A stretch of 64,000 nucleotides of DNA. It comes from Acanthococcus lagerstroemiae (Eukaryota > Arthropoda > Insecta > Hemiptera > Eriococcidae). Position 1 is the first letter of the stretch. Each line of letters begins with the position of its first letter. This document shows, piece by piece, positions 62,401 to 64,000 of the stretch. The notes below the pieces were generated by a model. The model was not told the origin of the DNA. It saw nothing but the letters and a program-made list of their open reading frames with translations, and made no database searches. The DNA is taken from assembly GCA_031841125.1 (NCBI GenBank), contig CM063109.1, forward strand, positions 12,438,321 through 12,502,320, read 5' to 3'. A program made the position numbers and the translations under genes.

Positions 62401-62589
62401 ATTCGCAATTGATCTCACCCTCTTTTTCATGGCCGTCTGAATTTGCTTCTTTCATTTCTATCCAAGTTTCTCGAATAGCGGTACTTCTCTGAGCGTCTTC
62501 AACTACAATCTGTTCTTTTTTCTTAGGTAAAATCAAATCAGAAATATTGATTTCTCTCTCCTCAATTTTATAAACCTTTCTGAAGTAGA

Positions 62590-63892
62590 TCAACTCTCTT
62601 TCCGCAAGATCTGCTCGTTTACTTCGTAATTGTCACATAATTTCATCGCTAATGTGGGAAAATCATCTTTTAACAAACTTGCGTGAGTAAATATGAGTAT
62701 TTCTGTCATTATTTCTAGCATTTCCTTACTGAATCGATCATCAATCTGAACATGTAAGGCATCAATCATGCTGAAATATAAGTTTAATTTTAAATCCATC
62801 GAGTGTTTGACGGATAAGCAGTTGGCTTATCCAAATTATTCTCATCCATAAATCGTTTTCGGAAAAGTACTTGCTTAGCTTTCTCCTCAATGCCTAAGCA
62901 GTAGTTGCCTTGGTAATATCAGCTTTCAATTCCACCCATGATTCTTCGCTTCTCAGGTCCCTCAGTCTACGGGCTACATTCTGAATTAAGAATCAGTGAA
63001 TGATTTGCTTTAGGTTATTACAGATACGAGTGCTAGATTATTAAAGACAGTAACACAAATTTTCAACGTCGCACAAATTCAAATGAAAATTTAAGCTGAA
63101 AACCATAAGCAGATGTTGTAGGTTTTCTTGTCACGGTTTTGTCTTTTGAAAGAAAGTCCAAACACCGTACTACTTCCTCATAACAAGCATCCAAAGTAGT
63201 TCAGAAAGTTTGTTTACTATTCCATCTAGTTGTAAGCCCGCGCTGTAATCGTCCCTTGCCGAGAAAATTTTTCTGACGTACCTTGCTTTGACTTACATTC
63301 AACAACTCAACAAGCAAGCCATGTTTCCTATTTCCTTTCATGAATTTGTACAATTCTTCCAAAATACCAAAGAAATTCTTTATCAAATCACAATTTTTAA
63401 TGGAGCTTTCTCTTACTAAACTGAATCTGTGCCCATGACGCCACACATACATTGCTTGAGGGCACTCTTTCTGCACCAATGTTTTCATCTTTTTAGTCAC
63501 TCCTTGCATATTGCCACAATTTTATCAACATCTAATTTATGATTCTTGAGTAAAGCCATAGTATTGCGATATAGCACTTCTCTAGAAGTTTCTGCTGATG
63601 TAAAAATACCAAGTAATCGTTCTATAGGAGCAGACAAGAAGGGACAGAAAAGAATCTTCAAATCTCTCGATGTATCTTGCCAGCACAACAATTAATTCCA
63701 TCTTACTGGAATTTTGAGTCCCATCAACAATTATCGAAAAATATTTTTTGGCTTTAGCAACTCGTTTTCGTTTACAAATTACCTCTGTTACCATATCCCG
63801 CAGTACACAAATCAATTTAAACATGCTCCAGTAGTTTAGGAAATTGACCAGAGGTTTTTTTCTTTCTCCCCATTTGCGCAAACGTATACCGC
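62590..63892 (-). pseudogene. hAT/ZMYM1-like transposase remnant, copy 2
   Basis: Minus-strand pieces in order are AKKYFSIIVDGTQNSSKMEL and IVVLARYIERFED (63582-63800), TMALLKNHKLDVDKIVAICK (63497-63600), MQGVTKKMKTLVQKECPQAM, YVWRHGHRFSLV (63201-63509), and LNLYFSMIDALHVQIDDRFS (62590-62799). The order matches DUF4371 and RNase H-like parts of ZMYM1-like hAT proteins. Several frameshifts are present. Confidence 0.78.
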
Positions 63893-64000
63893 CCCTTACC
63901 ATTAACCCCATGAATGAAAACTCAATATTGACCTTCTTTTCCGAACACATCAGAAATGAATATTCATTCACTTTTGCAGGATCGTAGCCGTGAACTATAA
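63893..64000. repeat. Promoter-like block, copy 3, cut by the window end
   Basis: The last 108 bases match 7518-7625 and 13582-13680, including ATGAATGAAAACTCAATATT and GAACACATCAGAAATGAATA. In the gene this sequence lies about 350 bases before the ATG, so another paralogue may begin just beyond the window. Confidence 0.7.

Overview
This window is arthropod nuclear DNA, most likely from an insect. It is AT-rich and intron-bearing, with GT-AG splice sites and many transposable elements. There is no operon, Shine-Dalgarno or phage signature. The species cannot be named from the sequence; a sap-sucking hemipteran would fit but is only a guess.

One large host gene dominates the window, on the + strand from an ATG at 13944 to a TAA at 48067. 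I could assemble 36 coding exons that keep reading frame across every GT-AG junction. They give an uninterrupted protein of about 2165 residues in the domain order of animal fatty acid synthase (FAS): ketosynthase (KS), malonyl/acetyl transferase (MAT), dehydratase (DH), central linker, enoyl reductase (ER), ketoreductase (KR) and thioesterase (TE). The protein appears to be a largely dead synthase. The KS Cys-His-His triad is replaced by Val, Ser and Asn. The ER and KR glycine-rich NADPH motifs have decayed, and the KR active-site stretch is deleted. No acyl carrier protein (ACP) lies between KR and TE, and the TE Ser and His are both replaced. The MAT Ser/His pair and the DH His/Asp pair remain. 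Reading frame, splice sites and domain order are all preserved, so this looks like a kept pseudoenzyme or transferase/dehydratase-only protein rather than an ordinary pseudogene.

The gene appears to sit in a tandem array of FAS-like paralogues. Sequence in the 3' flank (about 50450-51800) recurs at 160-2630 and 60090-60835. Promoter-side sequence found upstream of the gene (about 12433-13690) recurs at 7013-7690 and again at 63893-64000, the end of the window. The last three exons are duplicated just downstream (49158-49921), and two frame-broken KS-type exons of another paralogue lie at 53385-53622 and 54229-54324.

Layout: 1-3060, 3' flank of a presumed upstream copy. 3110-6760, broken Copia pol holding a MITE, then hAT-type fragments. 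7013-7690, first promoter-like copy. 8011-12430, foldback element and a minus-strand RTE-like retrotransposon. 12433-13833, second promoter-like copy with two hAT MITEs and a perfect 68-bp tandem duplication. 13944-48067, the gene, with long introns holding hAT, pogo-like, RTE-like and R1-like elements and several TIR or foldback elements. 48790-54330, duplicated terminal exons and paralogue relics. 55200-64000, hAT MITE, RTE-like ORF, minisatellites with tRNA-like segments, FLYWCH fragment, third flank copy, hAT/ZMYM1-like remnant and third promoter copy.
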